Shown here: in pieces, positions 1-7,261 of the stretch
How positions within the stretch are numbered: position 1 is the stretch's first letter
How the letters are laid out: each line of letters opens with the position of its first letter
NCBI GenBank assembly: GCA_020629895.1
Contig: JAHDCM010000077.1
Location: forward strand, 1-10,769
From: Bacteroidota bacterium
GTDB taxonomy: Bacteria; Bacteroidota; Bacteroidia; Chitinophagales; UBA2359
DNA length: 10,769 nucleotides
Direction of reading: 5' to 3'
The notes under the pieces: model-generated
Seen by the model: the letters and a program-made list of their open reading frames with translations, nothing else
What the model was told of the DNA's origin: nothing
Database searches by the model: none
Position numbers and translations under genes: made by a program

Positions 1-16
1 CTACCTAGAAGCTTTC

Positions 17-24
17 TACTTTTG
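17..24 (+). promoter_or_regulatory. Putative -7 promoter element for the S41 peptidase gene
   Basis: TACTTTTG matches the Bacteroidota -7 consensus TAnnTTTG at all fixed positions. It would give a leader of about 44 nt before the ATG at 74. The matching -33 TTG would fall at or before the left edge of the window, so half of the promoter cannot be assessed. The rest of bases 1-73 is AT-rich and shows no gene. Confidence 0.4.
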
Positions 25-73
25 ATTGGTAAACAAATGAACCTATTCCTTCAAAACAATCAAAATTAAAACA

Positions 74-1522
74 ATGAAGTTTCCCATTTTAATCGTTGTA
101 GTAAGTGTTATCCTTTGCTTAGGTACTGCTTGTACAGCAAAAAAAGACCTTGTAACAGAGAATATTCCAAGTAATACAGTCAGCAGTACAGATGGGATTT
201 GGCAGCAAGAAGGATACAGTCGAATTATTGAATTGAAGGATACAATGATTGCAGTGTATGACATTTGCAAAGTACATTGTTCCTTATCTTTTTCAGAGCA
301 TATTTTAGACTTTGGAGAAATTGTAACAGTCAATGAACGATCTTTAATCATTAAACATGGAATAGACCGATGGGTCTTTAACAAATTGGATCAATTGCCT
401 GAAATCTGTACAATAGAAACGACCTCTAAAGGAAATGATATTACTCACAATTTTGAAGTATTTTGGCATACCTTTAATGAAAATTATAGTGCCTTTGACG
501 TAAAGGGAATTGACTGGCAAGAAGTGTATCACAAACAAAAAGCGAAACTGACTCCCAATACGACAGAATTAGAACTATTTTTGATATTTGAGGAAATGAT
601 CGACCTATTGAATGATGGACATGTGAAAATGGGGGTTCCCGATGAATTACTTGAAGGATATAAAGCGCATAAAGAGGTGATGAATACAACGCCTTCCAAA
701 TATAATTTCCTACATGAACTACAACTAGGAGAGCAGATTGCTACCCTGTACGTCGATAGTGTACGACAGGGCAATGGGGGAATGGTACGTTGGGGAATGA
801 TTAATGAGGATATTGGCTATGTACAAGTGAATGGAATGGTGATCCAAGCAGATTATGGTATTCCTGAAAAGGTGCCATTTCCAGATTTTTATTATAATTA
901 TGCTCGTCATGCAGATACACGAAAAGATGAACCACAACGAGCAGATGAAGAGGCGGGAATGAAAAAACGAATGGACGAAATTATCACGGAACTAGCGGCT
1001 GCAAAGTCCTTTATCCTTGATATTCGCTTTAATGGTGGAGGAAAAGATGGAGTAGCGATGGAACTGTTAAATCATTTTTGTGCCAAGCCCCAAGAGGTTG
1101 CATCGAAAAAAGCATGGGAAGGAAATGCCATTCATAACCATCAATCTATTCGTACGCAGCCGAGTAGCAAACGTTTTGAAGGGCCTGTTTATTTAATCAC
1201 TAGCCATCGAACAGCAAGTGCAGCCGAACTCCTTACCCTCGGTAGTTTAGCACTAGCTAATTTTACACGAATTGGTTCTACTACCGAAGGTATCTTTTCC
1301 TCTACCTTAGATAAGGTCTTACCGAATGGTTGGGAGTATGAATGCTCGAATGAAATTTATCACGACTTGTCTGGCAATAACTACGAAAATGTAGGTATTA
1401 CACCTGATTATTCGATAGATTACCCAAGAGATAAGGACAAGTTTATAGAAGCCTTATACGAGGAGTTGAAGTTGGGCAAGAATGAGGCGATAGAGAAGGT
1501 ATTGGGGCGTGTTAAGAAATGA
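74..1522 (+). CDS. S41-family (tricorn/C-terminal-processing type) peptidase, lipoprotein
   Basis: This is a probable secreted serine peptidase of family S41, 482 residues long. The N-terminus is a lipoprotein-type signal peptide ending L-G-T-A-C, with Cys20 as the likely lipidated residue. Residues about 40-115 form a beta-rich N-terminal domain ending in L-P-E-I-C, a layout I associate with S41 lipoproteins of this phylum. A helical segment at 128-184 ends in L-N-D-G-H, and His183 fits the catalytic His of tricorn-type enzymes. The peptidase core follows: an INEDIGYVQV strand (243-252), ILDIRFNGGG (314-323), then T-A-S-A-A-E with Ser382 as the expected nucleophile, GSTTEG (401-406) and YENVGITPD (437-445), where Glu438 may be the third catalytic residue. 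I see no PDZ domain. A charged stretch at about 280-300 looks like an insertion. The ATG at 74 is chosen because it begins the signal peptide and follows an A-rich leader. The substrate is unknown. The gene converges on the thioredoxin lipoprotein gene with 8 nt between stops. Confidence 0.88.
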   Translation: MKFPILIVVVSVILCLGTACTAKKDLVTENIPSNTVSSTDGIWQQEGYSRIIELKDTMIAVYDICKVHCSLSFSEHILDFGEIVTVNERSLIIKHGIDRWVFNKLDQLPEICTIETTSKGNDITHNFEVFWHTFNENYSAFDVKGIDWQEVYHKQKAKLTPNTTELELFLIFEEMIDLLNDGHVKMGVPDELLEGYKAHKEVMNTTPSKYNFLHELQLGEQIATLYVDSVRQGNGGMVRWGMINEDIGYVQVNGMVIQADYGIPEKVPFPDFYYNYARHADTRKDEPQRADEEAGMKKRMDEIITELAAAKSFILDIRFNGGGKDGVAMELLNHFCAKPQEVASKKAWEGNAIHNHQSIRTQPSSKRFEGPVYLITSHRTASAAELLTLGSLALANFTRIGSTTEGIFSSTLDKVLPNGWEYECSNEIYHDLSGNNYENVGITPDYSIDYPRDKDKFIEALYEELKLGKNEAIEKVLGRVKK

Positions 1523-1530
1523 TGAAAAAT

Positions 1531-3366
1531 TTATTTATTCTTCAAGTAAGCCTCCACAAATTTTTCCAAATCCATTCCTTTCTTATTTTTTGCCAACACC
1601 TTAAAGTTTTCGTCTACTAAAAAGGTGCTAGGAAGGGCTTTGATGAGATATTCTGTACGAATAGGCGATTGATCACCCATTAAGTCGCCTACCTGTGGCC
1701 AAACGGCTTTATCTTTTTCGATAGCTTGCAGCCAGCTTTCCTTTTCAGTATCTGTACTTACACCAATGACCTCAAATCCTTGCTCCTTGTACTTTTCGTA
1801 AAGTGGGGCAACTGTTTTCCGATTTTCTTTGCGGCAAGGCCCACACCAAGATGCCCAAAAATCAATGAGGATGAGCTTGGCTTTAGTGTCGTATAGGCTC
1901 AATGCTCCGCCGTTTGGTGTAGGGAGGGTGAAATTAGGTGCCTTGCTGCCTACGGGCAAAAAGGTAGCAGCATCGTGAATTTCTTTTTTCCACCAATCGA
2001 CATAAGGGTGTTGCACTTCATTGACCACAAAGTTGGTCATGACCTTATCGTAGTAGGGAAGGTCATTTTCCATATCCATATCATAGTCGATATTCTTCAT
2101 CATAATAGAAGCAATACGCGGGTCGGTTTCTATTTCCAAACGTTGTTGGTAGTTTGGTAACATGACCGTATCCATGTATTGCATCATTCGGGTGAGGTAG
2201 TTTTGTTTGATCGCCTTTAGTTTCTCAGGTTGATCTTTAGCTGCTTTGAGTTGTGGTTGTAGGGTATCTCCAACCATATAAAAAACATCTTCTATTTGGT
2301 TGATTTCTTTGAGTAGATGATTTTGGGTTCCTTTGGTTTTACCTAGTTCATAGGTGCGACTAATAGCACGCGCATCCGCTTTGATGTGTATTGGATGTTT
2401 TTCATTGATGAGGAATACGTAATTATTTGATTGATAATTGCGGATCATCTGCCCGCCTTTACGAGCATTGGGAGCTAGGTTTAGTCGGTAGACATAAGTC
2501 GTATCTAAGTCATTAAATTTGGGAAACTGAAAGTGGCCATCTTTATCAATGGCGGCACTATCTATAACCAATGCACTACTCCCATTGAAATAGTCGCCAG
2601 GGGTATTGATTTTGAGTAGATAAATGTTATTATATTGAGCATCAACATTTGTTAATTTGCCAATGATACCTGTTGGAGGATTACTGTTTTTTGTGGGAGT
2701 GACTGCTTGAGGTGTAGATGCGTTATAAATGGGTGCTTCCTCACCATTCAAATACCCAATTACCCCTTTCATATTATCAAATTCTGCTTGGTTGAATAGG
2801 CGGGTCAAGAAGACAATGCGTCCTTGTTGGTCAATAATGACATTGCGGGTGACACCTGCTTTTTTGTCGGCAAATAAGCCAAATATTTCGGCACCTGGAT
2901 CAAGGGCGAGGGGATAAGTGATGTTGGTTTTGTCAATAAGGAATTGTGCTTTTTCGAGGGGTTCGTCACGGTCAATTCCAATGACCTGCATGCCTTTGTC
3001 TTTGTAGGCTTGCCAGATTTCTTTTTCGATATGGGGCATTTCTTTGATGCAGACACCACACCAACTTGCGGTGAATTGGAGCATAACGGGTTTGCCGCGT
3101 AGGTCACGAATATTCATTTCGGTACCATCTGTAAGGGTAAATTTGAAGTCGGGTACCATAGCACCGATTTGTACTTTATAACCTTTGGGATCTTCGGTGT
3201 ATAATTTTTTTTGTGCGACTGCTACGGGAAGTTCGTCGGCTTTTAGATCGGGTATTTTGGTGGTTTTGGGGCTGCAACTGGTGAACCATAAAGCGCAGAA
3301 AGTAAGCAAAAAAATACACAAGGACTTTTGTGCGAGGTGCGAGGAATTAGATGTGGTTGTAGGCAT
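1531..3366 (-). CDS. Double thioredoxin-fold (TlpA/ResA-like) lipoprotein with central DUF4369-like domain
   Basis: This is a probable extracytoplasmic thiol-disulfide protein, 611 residues from the chosen start. The reading frame opens 16 codons further upstream at 3414. I prefer the ATG at 3366 because it places the hydrophobic signal segment (about 15-29) and the lipobox-like F-T-S-C (Cys31) at normal distances. A -7 promoter-like element also lies upstream of 3366 but overlaps the longer start. Domain 1 (about 67-205) is an AhpC/TlpA fold with W-C-G-V-C at 102-106. Residues about 232-330 resemble DUF4369, with strands such as I-I-G-K-L and D-K-D-G-H-F-Q-F. A helical linker spans 345-465. 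Domain 2 (about 470-608) is a classical TlpA/ResA thioredoxin with W-C-G-P-C at 507-511 and the cis-proline in L-P-S-T-F (Pro579). Domain 1 instead has V-T-R-N at that place, so Thr replaces the cis-proline. Cytochrome c maturation or general disulfide reduction are possible roles, but no redox partner is encoded nearby. Confidence 0.87.
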   Translation of the reverse strand: MPTTTSNSSHLAQKSLCIFLLTFCALWFTSCSPKTTKIPDLKADELPVAVAQKKLYTEDPKGYKVQIGAMVPDFKFTLTDGTEMNIRDLRGKPVMLQFTASWCGVCIKEMPHIEKEIWQAYKDKGMQVIGIDRDEPLEKAQFLIDKTNITYPLALDPGAEIFGLFADKKAGVTRNVIIDQQGRIVFLTRLFNQAEFDNMKGVIGYLNGEEAPIYNASTPQAVTPTKNSNPPTGIIGKLTNVDAQYNNIYLLKINTPGDYFNGSSALVIDSAAIDKDGHFQFPKFNDLDTTYVYRLNLAPNARKGGQMIRNYQSNNYVFLINEKHPIHIKADARAISRTYELGKTKGTQNHLLKEINQIEDVFYMVGDTLQPQLKAAKDQPEKLKAIKQNYLTRMMQYMDTVMLPNYQQRLEIETDPRIASIMMKNIDYDMDMENDLPYYDKVMTNFVVNEVQHPYVDWWKKEIHDAATFLPVGSKAPNFTLPTPNGGALSLYDTKAKLILIDFWASWCGPCRKENRKTVAPLYEKYKEQGFEVIGVSTDTEKESWLQAIEKDKAVWPQVGDLMGDQSPIRTEYLIKALPSTFLVDENFKVLAKNKKGMDLEKFVEAYLKNK

Positions 3367-3375
3367 AATATGATT

Positions 3376-3394
3376 GATTAATGTTTGAATGGTT
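3376..3394. repeat. Degenerate relative of the nadC upstream repeat
   Basis: GATTAATGTTTGAATGGTT lies 9 nt upstream of the start codon at 3366. It matches the 19 nt immediately upstream of nadC (10687-10705) at 17 of 19 positions and in the same orientation relative to the gene. In repeat terms it reads GATTAAT, then a 6/8 match to GGTTGAAC, then GGTT. It may be a decayed copy of a dispersed upstream element, or an AT-rich chance match. Confidence 0.4.
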
Positions 3395-3411
3395 CGCGTG
3401 AGACACACGCC

Positions 3412-3419
3412 CAAATGTA
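3412..3419 (-). promoter_or_regulatory. Putative -7 promoter element for the double thioredoxin gene
   Basis: The minus strand reads TACATTTG, a full match to TAnnTTTG. It would start transcription around 3406 and give a leader of about 40 nt before the ATG at 3366. I see no TTG at the expected -33 position. The element overlaps the alternative start codon at 3414, which argues for the shorter protein. Confidence 0.45.
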
Positions 3420-3472
3420 TGAAAAAAAAGGTAATGAATGGGTGGGACAGGTGTTAAAAAATGTAATTTTAA

Positions 3473-3497
3473 TTGTGAAGGTGGTATTTTATCTTTG
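3473..3497 (+). promoter_or_regulatory. Putative promoter for the small lipoprotein gene
   Basis: TATCTTTG at 3490-3497 is a full match to the TAnnTTTG -7 element. A TTG at 3473-3475 is the nearest -33 candidate, but the 14-nt gap is shorter than usual. Transcription would begin near 3503, leaving a leader of about 19 nt before the ATG at 3522. A GGAGG at 3497-3501 overlaps the end of the element and would then not be in the transcript. Confidence 0.45.
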
Positions 3498-3521
3498 GAG
3501 GTATTGATGACCAAAAAATGA

Positions 3522-3950
3522 ATGATGTCTATGTCGAAATTTTCTGTTGTATTTTTTGCTACTTTAGTCGTGCTAATTAGTGGTGCTTGTTCAGATGGGA
3601 GTAAATTGTATAATCGCTTGGGGGATTCGGTATGGTTTATTGATGAATATCAGCGAATTGAGTATGATCGTTATGGTGATCCGATTCGAGATTATATTAT
3701 TTTTGATTATGGCTCTTTTTCATTTGAGGACAATAGTACAGGTTGGTATTTATTTGATGAAGGAGGAGGTTGGGTGTCGGAAGGGCCGATTTCGTGGGCC
3801 AATACACAAGATGAGGTGTATTTGACCCTAGATCGGGAAACGACGATTTATGAGGTGGTAGAGAGTAAAAAGCGGTATCAATTGTGGGAGACAGAGTATG
3901 TGTATAATGATGGAAGTTATGATGTGGTGTATATGAGTTTGTCGCGATAA
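3522..3950 (+). CDS. Small hypothetical lipoprotein, Tyr/Asp-rich
   Basis: I do not recognise this 142-residue protein. The N-terminus is a lipoprotein-type signal peptide with I-S-G-A-C, Cys23 being the likely lipidation site. Translation could begin at Met1, Met2 or Met4 (ATG at 3522, 3525 or 3531), which does not change the mature protein. The mature part is about 119 residues, acidic, with 14 Tyr and several Trp, and alternates in a way that suggests a small beta-barrel or sandwich. The sequence D-S-V-W-F-I-D-E-Y, a central G-W-Y-L-F, a later V-Y-L-T-L and a final strand pair resemble lipocalin-like lipoproteins, but this is only a fold guess. The gene is strikingly G-rich and C-poor on its coding strand by eye, unlike its neighbours. 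It stands alone between a divergent thioredoxin gene and a convergent TPR gene, with 11 nt between stops. Confidence 0.7.
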   Translation: MMSMSKFSVVFFATLVVLISGACSDGSKLYNRLGDSVWFIDEYQRIEYDRYGDPIRDYIIFDYGSFSFEDNSTGWYLFDEGGGWVSEGPISWANTQDEVYLTLDRETTIYEVVESKKRYQLWETEYVYNDGSYDVVYMSLSR

Positions 3951-3961
3951 GTGTGGGGACT

Positions 3962-4795
3962 TTATTTTGCTTTTTTGACGCGACTTTGAAGTTCAGGATC
4001 AAGGGCAAGTGCTTTTCGAAAATAGATTTGTGCTTGTGCTGAGTCACCTTTGGTACGTACACAGTGTGCTAGATTGACGTAAGGCTTTGCGTATTCGGGA
4101 TTGATTTTAATGGCGGCATTATAGTGGACAATAGCACTGTCTATTTGTTTTTGATCGAGGAAGGCATTGCCGATATTGTAGTGAGCAGTATAGTATTCGG
4201 GGTCTATTTGGAGGGTTTGACGGTAGATGTTGATAGCTTTAGTATAATTTTTTTGTTGATCGTAAATATTCCCAACTCGTAGTAAGGTGCGTTTGCTTTG
4301 TGGGTCTAGTTGTAGGGTTTTATTGTAGTATAACAATGCTTTTTCGGTTTGTTTTTTGAGTTCGAAAGATTTTCCTAAGCCAAAAAAGGCGTCAGTAAAG
4401 GTAGAGTCGATGGCGATAGCTTGTTTAAAGCTATTGATGGCTTGGTCGTATTGTTGAAGCTTGGTAAAGGTGATGCCTTTGTTGTTATAACCTGCTGTTT
4501 GGCGAGGGTCAAGATCAATCACTTTTTGAAAGGAATTGAGTGCTTCTTGAAATTTACCTTCTTCCAATTGCTTGGCTCCTATATCATTCCAGTATTTTCT
4601 GCCTTGCCCTGTGGTTTGTTTGTTTGCGGCATTTTGAGATGGAACGGCTTGTTGTTTGATGGGAGAACGACTGCGGGCATCGTTGTCAGCAGGGCTGCGG
4701 TCGCGCATATTAAAGATGATAATAAAGGCGAGTACTGCTCCAACGACAAGCAGTATTTTGGGATCTATTTTTTTGGGACTTGCTTCTTGGGTCAT
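3962..4795 (-). CDS. Membrane-anchored tetratricopeptide repeat protein
   Basis: This 277-residue protein has a short cytoplasmic-type N-terminus rich in Lys, one membrane segment at about 13-29 (ILLVVGAVLAFIIIF), a polar Ser/Arg/Gln-rich linker (30-65) and about six tandem TPR motifs from about 67 to 269. The repeats are the regular 34-residue kind with D-P or N-P turns between them, for example D-L-D-P, Q-L-D-P, Q-I-D-P, K-I-N-P and A-L-D-P. The anchor plus linker suggests that the TPR array lies in the periplasm, although topology cannot be proved here. TPR arrays bind proteins or peptides, and no enzymatic residues are seen. The gene follows tamL by 12 nt on the same strand, so it is probably cotranscribed and may help outer-membrane biogenesis. 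That role is inference from position only. No separate promoter is needed. Confidence 0.85.
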   Translation of the reverse strand: MTQEASPKKIDPKILLVVGAVLAFIIIFNMRDRSPADNDARSRSPIKQQAVPSQNAANKQTTGQGRKYWNDIGAKQLEEGKFQEALNSFQKVIDLDPRQTAGYNNKGITFTKLQQYDQAINSFKQAIAIDSTFTDAFFGLGKSFELKKQTEKALLYYNKTLQLDPQSKRTLLRVGNIYDQQKNYTKAINIYRQTLQIDPEYYTAHYNIGNAFLDQKQIDSAIVHYNAAIKINPEYAKPYVNLAHCVRTKGDSAQAQIYFRKALALDPELQSRVKKAK

Positions 4796-4807
4796 AGTTG
4801 TAAGGGA

Positions 4808-7261
4808 TTAAAAAGGATAACCAATTGCCAAATTTAAGATAATATTTCGATTACCTGCGTTTTGGTAGAGGGTGCGGTTTCGCCCAAATACCCAACGGTT
4901 GCCTGCTGGAAGTCGTGGGTCGTGAAGGGGAGTGGCTAGGTCGAAACGCATCACAAAGTAACTAAAATCCATTCTTATGCCAAAGCCTGTTCCGAGGGCT
5001 ATTTGTTTCCAGAATTGACTTGGTTTAAACAATGCGTTAGGGCGTTTGGGGTCGTCTTTGATATTCCAAATATTACCCGCATCTGCAAATATGGCTCCTT
5101 TAAATAGCCCAGTGATATTAAAACGATATTCTAAATTGGCTTCTATTTTCATTTCTCCAGAGCGATCAAATTCGCTAAATCCGATACTATCTACTTCGAG
5201 ATAGGTCGCTCCTTGTTCGAGCGTATAGTAGGGAACGGCACCTGGCCCAAGACTGCGAATGCTGAAGGAGCGTAGGTTTCCAGGCCCTCCAATAAAAAAT
5301 TGTTTAACAAAGGGAAGAACTGCTGCCCCATCTCCATTTCCATAAGGTACCCCTATTCCTAGCGCAATTCGACTAATAATGGGGTTGTTGTTTCTGAAGT
5401 AGTGATAGTGGCGCATATCGAAGTCTGCCTTGACATAACGCGAGTAAGGAACACCAAATATTTTATCACCACTGACATTGCTAATTTGACTTAATGGTAA
5501 CAAAAGAAGGTTCGCGACATTTCCTGATACATCAAGGCTGCCTCTGAAGTAATTAAAATTTGAGTATTGATTTAGTTTTTGGCTATTGTAGATGAAGGTA
5601 TAGTTGCCTCCTAATATAAATTGTTCTTCAAAACTTTTTTGTAAAAGTGGGTTTGCAGCTAATTGGTTTTTGAATGCTTCTGTTTCGTTGCTTACATTAA
5701 TAAAACTAAGGATAATGGGGTTGAATGCGTGTTTGACTTTTTCGGTGACACGCCAGTCGTATCCAAAGGCGAAATTGTAGGTGTTAAGGTTGTAAAGTCG
5801 TACTCGGTTGATATAGCTAATACCTAGTCGGGTAATGGTATGTGGTATATAGAAACGGGTATTGTATTTAACGATACGAAATGGAAAGATAAAACGGGGA
5901 ATATTGAGACTGAATTCACCATTGAGGTCAACGGTATTGATCATACTCGAATTGGTACGAATAGGGTTCGGATTTAATTCCATTCCTCCTGCTAAGTTAA
6001 ATGAAAAACGCTCGGCTCCTCCAAATAAATTTTTATTGAGGTATGACGTAGAAATAGCGGTTCCTAATAAGGAGTTTTGAAAAGTGCTTCCTGAAATACT
6101 GTTTAGTTCTGCTTCAAAGGAGGTGCCTTTTCGTTTGGCAGGCGTCAGTTGAATATAACTATCTAAAAGAGGTTGTCCCGGAACTTTCTTGTAACGAATA
6201 TTGGCATATTTAAATACGCCTAGTTCTAAGAAGTGGCGAAGTGCTAGACGGTGATCGTATTCGGAATAGCTCCAGTTTTTGTGGATACGTAGTTTGTTTA
6301 GAATAGCCCTGTATTTGAAAGGGCTAGGACTAGGAGTGATGTAGTGCCAGTCTGTTTTGCCTGCTGGTGTTTCAATGAGGAGGGTATCTAAAATAGCGGA
6401 TTTATGTGTTGGGTGATTGTATGCAGGGAAGATATATACTTCATTGATATTGTATTTTATGTGTTGGGTGCTATCACTTGGATTTTTAATTCGAACATAT
6501 ACATCCAATAAGCGTTTGTCTATGGTGCTATCTATATCAAAGTGAATGTACTGACTCCCTGAAAAATCGTAATAGCCTCTATTGCGGAAGTTGCTAGTAA
6601 GGCGATTCATTTCTTCTCTAAGTCTTTGTTCTGAGAAATCTTGTCCAGGTTTTAAAATACTTTCTTTTTGATTATCAGAAAGAATGTTCAACATATTGGG
6701 AGTTAGTTGGCTTGAGTCGGTTCGAACAAAAGGGTCATTAGGAAGGGAGTCTGTTGGGTAGTAAACTCGTCGAATTTTATATGGAGCCTGCTGGATATTT
6801 ACAAAATACTCAACAGTTGTTTTTTGTTTTTCGGTGCTTGTTTCAAAACGAACATCATTATAAAAATAGCCCCGATCAAACAGTGCGCGTTCAATATTTT
6901 TAACAGAACGACTAATCAGTAAACTATCTGTTAGAACAGGAGCTTCTGCATAATTGCGAAATAGATTGCTTCTCAGTCCCTTTTTTTTATCCTTATAGGC
7001 TTTGAAGCGGTTATAGAAAAAGAGGCGTGTACGAAATATACCAAGCATTTTGGTATTGGGTTTTATGCTGGTATAGTTTAGTAATTCGGTTTTGAGTTTG
7101 GCTTTATTGGGTATTGGGTGACTAGATGATAAATAGATATTTGATTTGTTATATAGGGTTTCACCACTAGCGAGATATTTGGTATTATTACAACCCATTA
7201 GTACTATTGCACACAATAGCAGTAAAAATAAAGTAAATTTGGTGAACTCGTTATTGTTCAT
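4808..7261 (-). CDS. tamL: BamA/TamA-family outer-membrane lipoprotein, TamL type
   Basis: This is a probable outer-membrane assembly protein of the Omp85 superfamily, 817 residues long. The signal peptide ends V-L-M-G-C with Cys24 as the lipid-attachment residue, followed by N-N-T-K-Y-L, typical of TamL lipoproteins of Bacteroidota. E. coli TamA has no such lipid anchor. Residues about 30-375 hold POTRA-like segments, including A-L-F-D-R-G-Y-F-Y-N-D-V (126-137), N-F-R-N-R-G-Y-Y-D-F (224-233) and F-L-E-L-G-V-F (344-350). The beta-barrel spans about 380-817. Its loop-6 signature is FFIGGPGNLRSF (655-666) followed by R-S-L-G-P-G (669-674), with Arg664 matching the conserved loop-6 arginine. The chain ends I-G-Y-P-F, a normal C-terminal aromatic beta-signal. 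TamL works with the inner-membrane-anchored protein TamB, but no tamB follows; a TPR gene does. The start is fixed by the signal peptide and lies 26 nt from the divergent RNA methyltransferase start. I found no perfect TAnnTTTG upstream on this strand. Confidence 0.9.
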   Translation of the reverse strand: MNNNEFTKFTLFLLLLCAIVLMGCNNTKYLASGETLYNKSNIYLSSSHPIPNKAKLKTELLNYTSIKPNTKMLGIFRTRLFFYNRFKAYKDKKKGLRSNLFRNYAEAPVLTDSLLISRSVKNIERALFDRGYFYNDVRFETSTEKQKTTVEYFVNIQQAPYKIRRVYYPTDSLPNDPFVRTDSSQLTPNMLNILSDNQKESILKPGQDFSEQRLREEMNRLTSNFRNRGYYDFSGSQYIHFDIDSTIDKRLLDVYVRIKNPSDSTQHIKYNINEVYIFPAYNHPTHKSAILDTLLIETPAGKTDWHYITPSPSPFKYRAILNKLRIHKNWSYSEYDHRLALRHFLELGVFKYANIRYKKVPGQPLLDSYIQLTPAKRKGTSFEAELNSISGSTFQNSLLGTAISTSYLNKNLFGGAERFSFNLAGGMELNPNPIRTNSSMINTVDLNGEFSLNIPRFIFPFRIVKYNTRFYIPHTITRLGISYINRVRLYNLNTYNFAFGYDWRVTEKVKHAFNPIILSFINVSNETEAFKNQLAANPLLQKSFEEQFILGGNYTFIYNSQKLNQYSNFNYFRGSLDVSGNVANLLLLPLSQISNVSGDKIFGVPYSRYVKADFDMRHYHYFRNNNPIISRIALGIGVPYGNGDGAAVLPFVKQFFIGGPGNLRSFSIRSLGPGAVPYYTLEQGATYLEVDSIGFSEFDRSGEMKIEANLEYRFNITGLFKGAIFADAGNIWNIKDDPKRPNALFKPSQFWKQIALGTGFGIRMDFSYFVMRFDLATPLHDPRLPAGNRWVFGRNRTLYQNAGNRNIILNLAIGYPF
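7204..7219. promoter_or_regulatory. Short dyad over the methyltransferase promoter
   Basis: CTATTG-CACA-CAATAG is a perfect 6-bp inverted repeat with a 4-nt spacer. It covers the -33 TTG proposed for the methyltransferase gene and lies in the signal-peptide codons of tamL. It could be an operator, but inverted repeats this short are expected by chance several times per window. Confidence 0.2.
7207..7241 (+). promoter_or_regulatory. Putative promoter for the RNA methyltransferase gene
   Basis: TTG at 7207-7209 and TAAATTTG at 7234-7241 resemble the -33 and -7 elements of Bacteroidota, with a 24-nt gap. The predicted leader is about 40 nt. The promoter lies inside the first codons of tamL because only 26 nt separate the two divergent start codons. 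Confidence 0.45.

Noticed and set aside
43..384. 113-codon open frame on the minus strand inside the S41 gene
   Set aside because: It is fully antisense to a well-supported gene, has no recognisable domain, and reads as the shadow of the signal peptide region.
658..674. Loss of the loop-6 RGF motif in TamL (RSF instead, residues 664-666)
   Set aside because: The conserved arginine and the following R-S-L-G-P-G are present. From memory, TamL proteins often have a small residue such as Ala or Ser here, so it is not a defect. The numbers given are residues of the protein, not bases.
3396..3410. GCGTG-AGACA-CACGC hairpin upstream of the double thioredoxin gene
   Set aside because: A 5-bp stem is too short to call a leader structure, and it overlaps the predicted transcription start.
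3367..3414. Sixteen-codon N-terminal extension of the double thioredoxin protein (start at 3414)
   Set aside because: It would push the hydrophobic signal segment too far from the N-terminus, and the start codon overlaps the probable -7 element.
3941..3984. GTCGCG and CGCGAC inverted repeat spanning the lipoprotein and TPR gene ends, possible bidirectional terminator
   Set aside because: The 6-bp stem has a loop of about 32 nt, the T run lies in the loop rather than after the stem, and both arms are ordinary codons (S-R-stop and S-R-V).
3697..4062. 121-codon minus-strand frame across the lipoprotein and TPR gene ends
   Set aside because: Its composition is low-complexity (Asn, His, Thr, Lys), it overlaps two supported genes, and it has no start context.
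4421..4837. 138-codon plus-strand frame opposite the TPR gene, Cys-rich
   Set aside because: The TPR protein in the other strand has clear repeats; this frame has no family resemblance and is its antisense shadow.
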